NCBI RefSeq assembly: GCF_015690345.1 | Contig: NZ_JADPUN010000252.1 | Location: forward strand, 1 to 35,065 | DNA: 35,065 nucleotides | Source of the DNA: Plantactinospora alkalitolerans | Lineage (GTDB): Bacteria; Actinomycetota; Actinomycetes; Mycobacteriales; Micromonosporaceae | Direction of reading: 5' to 3' | Part shown: positions 24,419 to 34,464 of the stretch, piece by piece | Layout of the letters: every line of letters starts with the position of its first letter | Numbering within the stretch: the stretch's first letter is position 1 | The notes under the pieces: model-generated | Database searches by the model: none | The model's input: the letters and a program-made list of their open reading frames with translations, nothing else | Told to the model about the DNA's origin: nothing | Program-made: the position numbers and the translations under genes

Positions 24419-24457
24419 GTGCCCAGGGTCCACCTGCTCCTTCGCGAGCCGTGCTGA
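24419..24457 (+). CDS. Leucine-rich leader peptide of leuS (attenuation)
   Basis: A 12-codon ORF, GTG start and TGA stop, encoding MPRVHLLLREPC. The three Leu codons are consecutive (CTG CTC CTT, 24434-24442) and it precedes leuS, the gene for leucyl-tRNA synthetase. A hairpin (24448-24456 with 24473-24481, nine pairs including one G-U) overlaps its end, and an intrinsic terminator follows at 24484-24508. This is the classical layout of ribosome-mediated attenuation: scarce Leu-tRNA would stall the ribosome on the Leu codons, disrupt the first hairpin and change downstream folding. I could not identify a clean antiterminator pairing. Translation would be leaderless. The peptide itself probably has no other role. 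Confidence 0.6.
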   Translation: MPRVHLLLREPC

Positions 24458-24483
24458 CGCGATAGACAGCGACAGCGCGGCCA

Positions 24484-24508
24484 CCCCTCCTGCGTGAGGG
24501 GCTTTTTT
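24484..24508 (+). terminator. Intrinsic terminator (attenuator) upstream of leuS
   Basis: CCCCTC (24484-24489) pairs with GAGGGG (24496-24501) around a 6-nt loop, followed by C and T6 (24503-24508). A T6 run right after a GC stem is rare in this genome and marks a true intrinsic terminator. It lies between the leader peptide and leuS in the same direction, so it must be conditionally read through. Confidence 0.75.
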
Positions 24509-24585
24509 GTGCCCGGAGAAAGTCACCCGGCCCCACGGACGCAAGAGTCCGGCCCACGGACGCAAGAGTGCAGCGAGGAGATGCC

Positions 24586-27423
<2,838 letters not shown>

Positions 27424-27442
27424 CCGCGCCCAGGCGTTAGGT

Positions 27443-27496
27443 GTTAGGAAGGGGCCCTTCTACAACGGAATGCGATAAGAAGGGGCCCTTCCTTAC
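27443..27496. repeat. 54-bp palindromic intergenic element, copy 2
   Basis: The reverse complement matches the element at 29-82 in 50 of 54 positions, with all four differences in the central spacer or adjoining inner arm. The arms are GTTAGGAAGGGGCCCTTCT and AGAAGGGGCCCTTCCTTAC. It fills the gap between the convergent ends of leuS and the molybdenum hydroxylase operon, ending 3 nt before the stop codon of the latter, so as RNA it could act as a bidirectional terminator. Confidence 0.85.
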
Positions 27497-27499
27497 ACC

Positions 27500-29743
27500 T
27501 CAGAGGAGGTGTTCGAGGGTGATGGGTAGCTCGCGGATCCGGCGGCCGGTGGCGTGGTGCACGGCGTTGGCGATCGCGGCCGAGGTGCCGACGATGCCGA
27601 TCTCGCCGACTCCCTTGACCCCGAGCGGGTTGACCACGGAATCCGGCACCTCGATCGTCTCGATGGTGACGTCGGGGGCGTCGGCGTTGACCGGGACGAG
27701 GTAGTCGGCGAGGTTCTCGTTGGCGTACCGGCCGGTGTGCGGGTCCATCCGGGTCGCCTCCAGCAGCGCCTGACCCAGCCCCCACAGCATCCCGCCCATC
27801 AGTTGGCTGTGCGCGGTCTTGCGGTTGAGCACCCGGCCCGGCGCGAAGACACCGACCAGCCGGCGTACCCGGATCCGGCCCAGGTCGGCGTCGACGGCGA
27901 CCTCGGCGAACTGTGCCCCGAAGGTGTGCATGGCGTGGTCGCTGCCCATCGGCAGGACCGGCATCCAGGTGCCGAGTGCCTCGACGTCCGGCATGTGGTT
28001 GCGGTCGAGCAACTCGTGGTAGGTCTCGCCGACCTCGGGGGAGTCCCGCCGACACATCCGGCCGTCCCGGACCACGACGGTGTCCGGGTCGGCACCGTGC
28101 AGCGGCGAGCCCTGGTCGGCCACCGCGTGCCGGATCAGCTGGTCGCGGAGCTGGACACAGGCCAGGTGTACGGCGGAACTGGTCGCCCCGGAGCCGGCCG
28201 AACCGACCGCCGCGGCGATGTTCGGCAGGTCGGTGGTGCCGCCGACGAACCGTACCCGGTGGACGGGCAGGCCGAGGCCGTCCGCGGCGACCTGGGTCAT
28301 CGCGGTCAGTGCTCCGGTGCCGAACTCGGAGATGCCGGCCTCGACGACCGCGCTGCCGTCGCCGTACATCCGGGCCCGGGCCCGTTGCGGGCTGATCGGC
28401 GCGGCGACCGGGTACGCCGCCGTGGCCATTCCGGTGCCGATCAGCCACTGCCCGTCGCGCCGCGTGCCGGGCTCCGGATCGCGGTCGGACCAGCCGAAGA
28501 GTTCGGCACCCCGCTGGTAACACTCCTTCAGTCCCTTGCTGGACCACGGCTTGCCGGTGTCGGGGTCGTTGTCGGCGTGGTTGCGTAGCCGCAGTTCGAG
28601 CGGGTCGATCCCGGTGAGGTACGCCAGTTCGTCCATCGCGGACTCCAGGGCGAACATCCCGGTCGCCTCGCCCGGCCCCCGGGTGAAGGTCGGGGTGATG
28701 ATGTTGCCCCGGACCAGCCGGTAGCCGCCGGCGTAGGTCGGGCTGGCATACGCGATCGCGGCCGACTCCAGGGAGGTCTCGGCCCAGTCGTCGAAGTGCG
28801 AGGTCAGCGAGATCTTGTCGTGGGTGAGGGCGGTCAGCCGCCCGTCCCGGCCGGCACCGATCCGGATCCGCTGCTCCTGTTCCTCCCGGTGTCCGCAGGA
28901 GTGGAACATCTGGTCGCGGCTCAGCGCGAGCCGGACCGGTCTGCCGATCCGCCGGGCGGCGAGCGCGGCCAGCGTGACGTGCGGCCAGATCAGCGCCTTG
29001 GCGCCGAAGCTGCCGCCGACGTAGTGGCTGACCACCCGGACGTTGATCGGCGGCAGGCCGAGCAGTTCGGCGACGCTGAGCTGGGTCGCGGTCGGCCCCT
29101 GGGTCGAGTCGTAGACGGTGAGCCGATCGTTGTCGTCCCAGGCCGCCGTGGTCGTCGACGGCTCCAGCGGGTTCTGGTGGTTGACCGCGAACCGGTACGT
29201 CAGGTCGAGGTTCAGCTCTGCGTCCCGCAGTGCCGCCTCGGGGTCGCCCCGGGTCGGGTTCCGGCCGGGAACCAGCCCACCGAAGATCTTCTCCGGCTCG
29301 TACGCCCGGTCGCGGCCGGCGTCCAGCAGCGTCACCGACGGCGTCTCGGCGTAGGTGACCTGGACCAGGGTGGCCGCGTGCTCGGCGCGTTCCAGGGTGT
29401 CGGCGAGAACGATCGCGACCGGCTGGCCGGCGTAGTGCACCACGTCGTCCTGCATCGGGAAGAAGCTCTGCCCGTGCGCGGTCAGCCCGGCCAGGGACGG
29501 AAAGAGCTTCGGCGTCGCCGCGACCCGGTCCAGGTCCAGGTGGGTCAGTACGGCGAGCACCCCGTCCGCCACCATCGCCTCGCGGCAGTCGATCCCGATG
29601 ATCCGACCGCTGGGTATCCGGGCACCGACCAGTACGGCGTGGCTGAGGTTCGGCAGGCTGATCTCGCCGGAGTAGCGGGCCGCCCCGGTCACCTTGGCCC
29701 GCCCGTCCACCCGGTCCAGGGCCGCGCCGATCGCCGGGCTCAT
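27500..29743 (-). CDS. Molybdenum hydroxylase large subunit (PaoC/xanthine dehydrogenase-like)
   Basis: 747 residues from the ATG at 29743, which overlaps the FAD-subunit stop (ATGA). The protein binds molybdopterin cofactor and hydroxylates an aldehyde or heterocycle. Features include VDGRAKVTGAARYSGE at the N-terminus, YAGQPVAIVLADT, the NPLEPSTTTAAW and VGGSFGAKAL segments, and the catalytic Glu in GVKGVGEIGIVG (about residue 714). The length suits PaoC/YagR-type subunits. Together with the FAD subunit carrying four extra Cys and the [2Fe-2S] subunit it forms a three-gene operon like paoABC. The frame extends far upstream, but only as an antisense-like Arg-rich region over the FAD gene. 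Substrate unknown. Confidence 0.93.
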   Translation of the reverse strand: MSPAIGAALDRVDGRAKVTGAARYSGEISLPNLSHAVLVGARIPSGRIIGIDCREAMVADGVLAVLTHLDLDRVAATPKLFPSLAGLTAHGQSFFPMQDDVVHYAGQPVAIVLADTLERAEHAATLVQVTYAETPSVTLLDAGRDRAYEPEKIFGGLVPGRNPTRGDPEAALRDAELNLDLTYRFAVNHQNPLEPSTTTAAWDDNDRLTVYDSTQGPTATQLSVAELLGLPPINVRVVSHYVGGSFGAKALIWPHVTLAALAARRIGRPVRLALSRDQMFHSCGHREEQEQRIRIGAGRDGRLTALTHDKISLTSHFDDWAETSLESAAIAYASPTYAGGYRLVRGNIITPTFTRGPGEATGMFALESAMDELAYLTGIDPLELRLRNHADNDPDTGKPWSSKGLKECYQRGAELFGWSDRDPEPGTRRDGQWLIGTGMATAAYPVAAPISPQRARARMYGDGSAVVEAGISEFGTGALTAMTQVAADGLGLPVHRVRFVGGTTDLPNIAAAVGSAGSGATSSAVHLACVQLRDQLIRHAVADQGSPLHGADPDTVVVRDGRMCRRDSPEVGETYHELLDRNHMPDVEALGTWMPVLPMGSDHAMHTFGAQFAEVAVDADLGRIRVRRLVGVFAPGRVLNRKTAHSQLMGGMLWGLGQALLEATRMDPHTGRYANENLADYLVPVNADAPDVTIETIEVPDSVVNPLGVKGVGEIGIVGTSAAIANAVHHATGRRIRELPITLEHLL

Positions 29744-30816
29744 GACCCGCTCCCGTCCGCTGGCCCGCTCCCGTCCGCTGGCCCGCTCCCGTCCTCGCTG
29801 AGCAGCCCTTCGGCCATGCCGTCGTGGAGCTGTGGATCGCCGGTGACCATCCGGAGGGCCCGGACGACGGTGCGCCGGGCCAGCTCGATCTTGAAGTCGT
29901 TCATGCCGTGTCCGATGGCGTCGGCGAGTTCCGCCTCGGCCGCCGAGGTGAAGGTCTCGGGGGTCGCGGGGGCGCCGGTCAGCACCGACTCGGCCCGCCG
30001 GGCCCGCCACGGCTTGGTCGCGATCCCGCCGAGGGCCAGCCGTACGTCGTCGATCGTCCCGTCGTGCAGCGAGATCGCGACCGCGGCCGAGGCGAGCGCG
30101 AACTCGTACGACTCCCGGTCCCGGACCTTCAGGTAGAGCGACGTACTCGCCATCGGGGTGGGTGGCACCTCGATCGCCACCACCAGTTCGCCGTGCGCGA
30201 GTGGGTGCTCCCGGTCGGGCCGGTCGCCGGGGACGAGGTAGAAGTCGTCGATGGCGATCTGGCGTTGGCCGCCCGGCCCCTGGGTCAGCACCACGGCGTC
30301 GAGCGCCATGAACGCGACTCCGACGTCGGAGGGATGGGTGGCGATGCAGTGCTCGCTGGTTCCGAGCACGGCGTGGCCGCGGTTGACGCCGTGCAGGGCG
30401 CTGCACCCGGTGCGGGGTTCGCGCTTGTTGCACGGCGCCACCACGTCCCGGAAGTAGCCGCAGCGGACCCGCTGCATCAGGTTGCCGCCGATCGACGCCA
30501 TGTTGCGCAGTTGTGGGGACGCGCCGAGGAGCAGCGCCTGCGAGATCATCGGGAACCGGCGCCGGATCGGCAGGGCCTGGGCGACGTCGCTCATCCGGGC
30601 CAGCGCCCCGATCCGTACGCCGCCGCCGGGCAGTTCCTCGATCTGCCGCAGCGGCAGGTCGTTGATGTCGACGAGCCGGCGGGACCGGGAGACGTGGATG
30701 CGTTGCAGGTCGACCTCGGTGGTGCCGCCGGCCAGGAAGGCACTGCCGGGGTCGGCGGCGACCGTGCCGATCGCGGTCGCGACGTCCGCCACCCGCGAGT
30801 AGCTAACCGGCCGCAT
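29740..30816 (-). CDS. Molybdenum hydroxylase FAD subunit (PaoB-like)
   Basis: 358 residues. The FAD-binding motifs AGGTTEVDLQ (residues 30-38) and NMASIGGNLMQRVRCGYFR are clear. Four cysteines, C119, C129, C138 and C157, lie in the stretch after the second motif. This insert binds an extra [4Fe-4S] cluster in PaoB/YagS and in 4-hydroxybenzoyl-CoA reductase, so an electron route Mo - [2Fe-2S] - [4Fe-4S]/FAD is expected. The C-terminus is a GPADGS repeat from the 18-bp array at 29746-29794. It overlaps the [2Fe-2S] gene by 14 nt and the large-subunit gene by 4 nt. Confidence 0.92.
   Translation of the reverse strand: MRPVSYSRVADVATAIGTVAADPGSAFLAGGTTEVDLQRIHVSRSRRLVDINDLPLRQIEELPGGGVRIGALARMSDVAQALPIRRRFPMISQALLLGASPQLRNMASIGGNLMQRVRCGYFRDVVAPCNKREPRTGCSALHGVNRGHAVLGTSEHCIATHPSDVGVAFMALDAVVLTQGPGGQRQIAIDDFYLVPGDRPDREHPLAHGELVVAIEVPPTPMASTSLYLKVRDRESYEFALASAAVAISLHDGTIDDVRLALGGIATKPWRARRAESVLTGAPATPETFTSAAEAELADAIGHGMNDFKIELARRTVVRALRMVTGDPQLHDGMAEGLLSEDGSGPADGSGPADGSGS
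29746..29794. repeat. 18-bp tandem repeat at the end of the FAD-subunit gene
   Basis: CCCGCTCCCGTCCGCTGG is present at 29746-29763 and 29764-29781, with a partial third copy to 29794. In the minus-strand frame it encodes the repeated GPADGS of the C-terminal tail. Change in unit number keeps the frame. It ends 2 nt before the next start codon, so copy number could also affect translation coupling to the large subunit. Confidence 0.9.
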
Positions 30817-31360
30817 CGGGGTTCTCCGTCGCGGCGTCGTCGCGGACCTGCCGGATCGCGGCCCGGATGTTCGGGTACGCCGCGCACCGGCAGATGTTGC
30901 CGCTCATCCACTCCCGGATCTGCGCGTCGTCGGCGGCGTGTCCCTCGGCCAGGAACGCCACCGCCGACATGATCTGGCCGGGGGTGCAGTAGCCGCACTG
31001 GAAGGCGTCCTGGGTGACGAAGGCCTGCTGCATCGGATGCAGGTCGACTCCGTCGGAGAGCCCCTCGATCGTGGTGACCTCGCGGGTCTCGCAGGTGATC
31101 GCCAGGGTCAGGCAGGCGAGCACCCGGCGCTTGTCCACCCAGACCGTGCACGCGCCGCAGGCGCCCTGGTTGCAGCCCTTCTTGGCGCCGGTGAGGTCGA
31201 GCCGGTCGCGGAGGGCGTCCAGCAGGCTGACCCGGGGTTCGATCAGCATGTTCCGGACCGTGCCGTTGACGGAGAGCCGTACGACCACCGAGTTGGGGCC
31301 GCGTACGACGGCGGTGTCGGCGGTCTGCACCGCGCTCGCCGCTTCGACGTACGACTTCAC
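30803..31360 (-). CDS. Molybdenum hydroxylase [2Fe-2S] subunit (PaoA-like)
   Basis: 185 residues from the GTG at 31360, chosen because GAGGTGG lies about 5 nt upstream; the ATG at 31420 would add 20 Gly-rich residues. The plant-ferredoxin-type cluster is bound by C63, C68, C71 and C83 (CNQGACGAC then ACL). The second cluster is bound by C122, C125, C157 and C159 (QCGYCTPGQ and NICRCAAYP). There is no Tat signal, unlike E. coli PaoA, so the complex is probably cytosolic. It passes electrons from the molybdenum site to FAD. It is first in the operon; the final 14 nt overlap the FAD gene. Confidence 0.93.
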   Translation of the reverse strand: MKSYVEAASAVQTADTAVVRGPNSVVVRLSVNGTVRNMLIEPRVSLLDALRDRLDLTGAKKGCNQGACGACTVWVDKRRVLACLTLAITCETREVTTIEGLSDGVDLHPMQQAFVTQDAFQCGYCTPGQIMSAVAFLAEGHAADDAQIREWMSGNICRCAAYPNIRAAIRQVRDDAATENPDAAG

Positions 31361-31522
31361 CGGGCCACCTCGCTGACCTTCCGCCAGTGGACTGCCTGCT
31401 CCGCCGAGGCCGTCGGCCATCGGTGGGACCGCTCACCCCGGAGCGGGGGTTGCCGACCCCGGGGTGAGGACTGGCCATCCGCCCGGCGAAGCTGCCGCTG
31501 TCCGGGCGGTGGTAGTTCCCAC

Positions 31523-31560
31523 CTTATCGCCCATTCGGTTCTTATCGGGCAAATACCCTA
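31523..31560 (-). promoter_or_regulatory. Candidate promoter/operator region of the molybdenum hydroxylase operon
   Basis: On the minus strand TAGGGT (31555-31560) fits TANNNT and points to the operon. Just downstream, CTTATCG (plus-strand reading) occurs twice, at 31523-31529 and 31541-31547, with starts 18 bp apart, which could be an operator. Support is weak; the -10 box overlaps the end of the VTT-domain gene. Confidence 0.3.
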
Positions 31561-32256
31561 AAGTGGACTGCGTGTTGATTCCTCGGCCGGCAGGGTCCGC
31601 TCCGCCCGCCACCAGCGCGCCCCGAGGGCCAGGGCAGCGACCAGGCCCAACCCGGCCGGGGCCACGGCCAACCAGTTCACCTCGTCCGGAGAGACCACCG
31701 CCGCGCCCACGGCGGCGTACCCGAACGCGGACGGGGCGGAGGCGAGCATGCTGCCCAGCAGGAACGGCGCCAGCCGGGCTCCGGTGGTGCCGTAGCCGTA
31801 GCTGACCAGCCCGAAGCCGCCGATCGGGATCAGCCGCACGCTGATCACCCCGAGCACGCTCTGCCGGGTGAACCAGCGATCGAGGCGGGCCAGCCGGCCC
31901 CGGACGCGTTCCGCGACGAACTCCCGACCGAGCAGCCGGCCGACCGCGAAACCGGCGGCCGCGGCCAGCAACGCGGCGGCCAGCATGTAGCCGGCACCCA
32001 GCAGCGGCCCGAAGATCGCTCCCCAGACCACCGTCACGGCGGTCCGGGGCACCAGCGCCACCATCAGCAGCGCGCCGCCACCGATCGCGGCCACCGGAGC
32101 CAGCGCGCCGAGCCGGTCGGCCAGCCCGGGTAACCGCGCCACGTCGGGACGCGGCGCGAGTAACAGAGCCAGCCCGAACAGACCGAGCACCACCAGGAGT
32201 ACGGCGAACCGCGCGACCGACCGCTGACGTAGCAGCCGCCGGACGCGCGCGATCAC
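31558..32256 (-). CDS. TVP38/TMEM64 (VTT-domain) membrane protein
   Basis: 232 residues with about six hydrophobic segments. The VTT/SNARE-associated Golgi core is seen as ALVPRTAVTVVWGAIFGPLLG, AAAAGFAVGRLLGREFV and the conserved VISVRLIPIGGFGLVSYGYG. These DedA-related proteins are thought to move lipids or act as scramblases. The GTG at 32256 overlaps the gatD stop in a GTGA junction, which fixes the start and shows coupling. Longer frames upstream are Arg/Ala-rich and run antisense to codon bias. Placement after murT-gatD suggests an envelope role, but this is inference. Confidence 0.85.
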   Translation of the reverse strand: MIARVRRLLRQRSVARFAVLLVVLGLFGLALLLAPRPDVARLPGLADRLGALAPVAAIGGGALLMVALVPRTAVTVVWGAIFGPLLGAGYMLAAALLAAAAGFAVGRLLGREFVAERVRGRLARLDRWFTRQSVLGVISVRLIPIGGFGLVSYGYGTTGARLAPFLLGSMLASAPSAFGYAAVGAAVVSPDEVNWLAVAPAGLGLVAALALGARWWRAERTLPAEESTRSPL

Positions 32257-33011
32257 TGCCGGCTGGCGGTCAGCGCCGCGGTGCGTTCGGCCCGCAGCCG
32301 GTCCGACCAGGTCTCGTCCAGCGGTGGCAACTGGTGCGCCCCGGTGGCCCAGCGCAGCAGCAGATCGGCCAGCGCCGGGTTGCGGGCCAGGGCTGGCCCG
32401 TGCGAGTAGGTGCCGAGCAGCTTGCCGCGCCAGGCGCCCTCGGTGGCGCCGTCGTTGCCGATCCCGGTGCTCACCCGGGCCAGCGGCGACACCCCGGAGC
32501 CGAGATGGGTACGCCCGCCGTGGTTCTCGAACCCGCTCAGCGGCGGCAGCCCGAGCCGAGGGTCGATGGCACCGGCGAGCTCGCCGACGGCCCGGGACGG
32601 CCCCCGGTCGGAGTGCAGGTCGAGCAGGTCCAGCCCGGCGCACTTGGCACCCTTGGCGAAGAACGATCCACCGAGCAGCTGGTAGCCGGCACAGACCCCG
32701 AACACCACCGAGCCCTGCTGGGCCGCGCGGCGCAGGCCGCCGTCCGCGATCAGCCGTTGCGCGCCCAGGGCCTGCGGGCCGTCCTCGCCCCCGCCCAGCA
32801 GGTAGATGTCGGCCGAAACCGGCAACGGCTGGTCGGAGCGGACCTCGATGGTCTCCACCGGCATCCCGCGCAACTCCGCCCGGCGGGCCAGGATCAGCAT
32901 GTTGCCCCGGTCGCCGTAGGTGGAGAGCAGGTCCGGATAGATCCAGACGATGCGCAGACTGCTCTCCCCGCCGGACGACGGGGGCATCGGGTAGCCGGCC
33001 TCAGTTGACAC
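32253..33011 (-). CDS. gatD: Lipid II isoglutaminyl synthase, glutaminase subunit
   Basis: 252 residues, class I glutamine amidotransferase of the CobB/CobQ type. The nucleophile is Cys107 in GVCAGYQLLG and the catalytic His204 lies in TYSHGPALARNPALAD. The N-terminal IVWIYPDLLSTYGDRGN is characteristic of GatD. The enzyme supplies ammonia to MurT, which amidates D-Glu in lipid II stem peptides. The GTG at 33011 overlaps the murT stop by 11 nt; an ATG at 32987 is another possible start. The classic murT-gatD pair is complete and intact. Confidence 0.93.
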   Translation of the reverse strand: MSTEAGYPMPPSSGGESSLRIVWIYPDLLSTYGDRGNMLILARRAELRGMPVETIEVRSDQPLPVSADIYLLGGGEDGPQALGAQRLIADGGLRRAAQQGSVVFGVCAGYQLLGGSFFAKGAKCAGLDLLDLHSDRGPSRAVGELAGAIDPRLGLPPLSGFENHGGRTHLGSGVSPLARVSTGIGNDGATEGAWRGKLLGTYSHGPALARNPALADLLLRWATGAHQLPPLDETWSDRLRAERTAALTASRQ

Positions 33012-34263
33012 GGTCCAACTCCGCTCGGATGTCCTGGAACGCCGTGTAGTTGGCGATCACTTCAAGCCGGCCCGGCGGGACGTTCGCGACCGCGTCGGCG
33101 AAGGTCCGCACATGCTGGAACGGTACGCCGTTGACGTCGAGCCGCACCGCCAGGTCGTACGCCCGATCGCCGGTGATCAGCACCTGGCGACCCCGCAGCG
33201 GGGCGAAGTCGACGTCGAAGAGCCAGGAGGTGTCCAGCCCGTCGGGGTCCCGAGCGTTGATCGAGAGGAGTGTCGGCGCCATGTCGGCCATGTCGAAGGC
33301 CTCCAGCCAGCTCGCCGGGTTCTTCGCGAGCAGCAGCCGGACGGTGCGCCCGTCCCGGACCACCTGCGCGTAGCGCCCGGCCACCGAGGCGACGCCGCCG
33401 AGCCGGGACACCGCGTCGGTCGGGCGTACGCCGAACTCCGCCGCGACGGCCAGCGCGGTGGCCGCGTTGCCCAGGTTGACCCGGCCCGGCAGTTGCAGCA
33501 CCACCTTGTGCCAGTCGCCGGCCGGGTCGACCACCCCGTCGTCCTCGACCACCCACTGCGGCTCCGGCCGGCGCAGCGGACAGCCTGTGCACCACCACTG
33601 GTCGGACATCCGCTCGATCGGGGAGCCGCACTCCGGGCACACCCACGAGTCGTCGTGCCAGCGCTGGCCCGCGCTGAACCAGGTCACCGCGGGAGGTTCG
33701 ACCTGGTTGCTGCGGAGCGCCGGAGGCGTGGCGGCCCAGACCACCATCGGGTCGTCGGCGTTCGCCACCACCCGTACCGACGGATGCCGGACCAGGGCGG
33801 CGCGCCAGAGCTGTGCCATCATCGCCACCTCCTTGGCCCGGTCGAGCTGGTCCCGGGAGAGGTTGAGCAGGGCCACCACGTGCGGCTCGGTTGCCTCCAG
33901 CACCTGGGCCAGGTAGTGCTCGTCGACCTCCAGCACCGCGTACGGGGTGGTGCCCGCCTTGGCCAGCGCCGAGGTGTGTCCGGTGGGCATGTTGGCCCCG
34001 AACGAGTTGGTCGCCACCCGACCGAGTACGCCGACCGCCGCCGCGGTCAGCCGGGTGGTGGTCGTCTTGCCGTTGGTTCCCGAGACCAGCGCGATGGCGC
34101 GGCCGGCGGCCAGATGCGCCAGCAGGTCCGGGTCGATCTTCAGGCCGATCCATCCGCCGATCACTGATCCGTCGCCCCGGCCGGCGGCCCGGGACAGGGC
34201 CGCGGCGGTACGCGATACCGAACTGGCCACCTTCGCCCGAAGGGGCATCTTCCCGTCCGTCAC
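33001..34263 (-). CDS. murT: Lipid II isoglutaminyl synthase, MurT subunit
   Basis: 420 residues from the GTG at 34263. The Mur-ligase P-loop SGTNGKTTTT lies at about residues 61-70, with the family motif LEVDEHYL and LLNLSRDQLDR following. A four-Cys zinc ribbon (C209, C212, C225, C228; CPECGSP and CTGCP) is typical of MurT. The C-terminal DUF1727 domain contains RYAQVV and LLAKNPASWLEAF. It works with GatD to amidate the second residue of the peptidoglycan stem peptide. The start at 34263 is preferred because a TAACCT -10 box lies 7 nt upstream; the ATG at 34248 (MPLRAKVA) is the alternative. Divergent from the 34465 gene. Confidence 0.93.
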   Translation of the reverse strand: MTDGKMPLRAKVASSVSRTAAALSRAAGRGDGSVIGGWIGLKIDPDLLAHLAAGRAIALVSGTNGKTTTTRLTAAAVGVLGRVATNSFGANMPTGHTSALAKAGTTPYAVLEVDEHYLAQVLEATEPHVVALLNLSRDQLDRAKEVAMMAQLWRAALVRHPSVRVVANADDPMVVWAATPPALRSNQVEPPAVTWFSAGQRWHDDSWVCPECGSPIERMSDQWWCTGCPLRRPEPQWVVEDDGVVDPAGDWHKVVLQLPGRVNLGNAATALAVAAEFGVRPTDAVSRLGGVASVAGRYAQVVRDGRTVRLLLAKNPASWLEAFDMADMAPTLLSINARDPDGLDTSWLFDVDFAPLRGRQVLITGDRAYDLAVRLDVNGVPFQHVRTFADAVANVPPGRLEVIANYTAFQDIRAELDRVN

Positions 34264-34270
34264 CCGAGCG

Positions 34271-34276
34271 AGGTTA
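34271..34276 (-). promoter_or_regulatory. Candidate -10 box of a leaderless murT promoter
   Basis: TAACCT on the minus strand is 7 nt before the GTG at 34263 and matches TANNNT; no SD precedes the GTG. On the opposite strand TACCCT (34450-34455) may serve the divergent gene at 34465. Confidence 0.4.
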
Positions 34277-34464
34277 CCGGACGAGACCGGGCGCACGACC
34301 GCCGCACGAAGACCGGTTTGCCGGGGGACCCGCCAGCGGGGCCGGCCACCGCCGCCGTACCCCGGGCCGGTGGTCCGGTTTGTGGTTGATGTTCCGGACC
34401 GGCCGGACCCTGCCGGAGCCGGACGACGCGGCCGGAAGCACCCCGTTGCTACCCTCGGCGGCCG

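Noticed and set aside
24532-24569. Two 17-bp direct repeats between attenuator and leuS as an operator
   Set aside because: They lie downstream of the terminator and right at the ribosome-binding region; a simple local duplication explains them, so no separate regulatory claim is made.
27500-30433. Extended start for the molybdenum hydroxylase large subunit
   Set aside because: The extra N-terminal stretch is antisense-like and overlaps the FAD gene; the ATGA-coupled start at 29743 fits the family N-terminus.
28796-30972. Long plus-strand ORFs opposite the molybdenum hydroxylase genes
   Set aside because: Mirror frames of well-supported genes, compositionally biased, with no recognisable domain.
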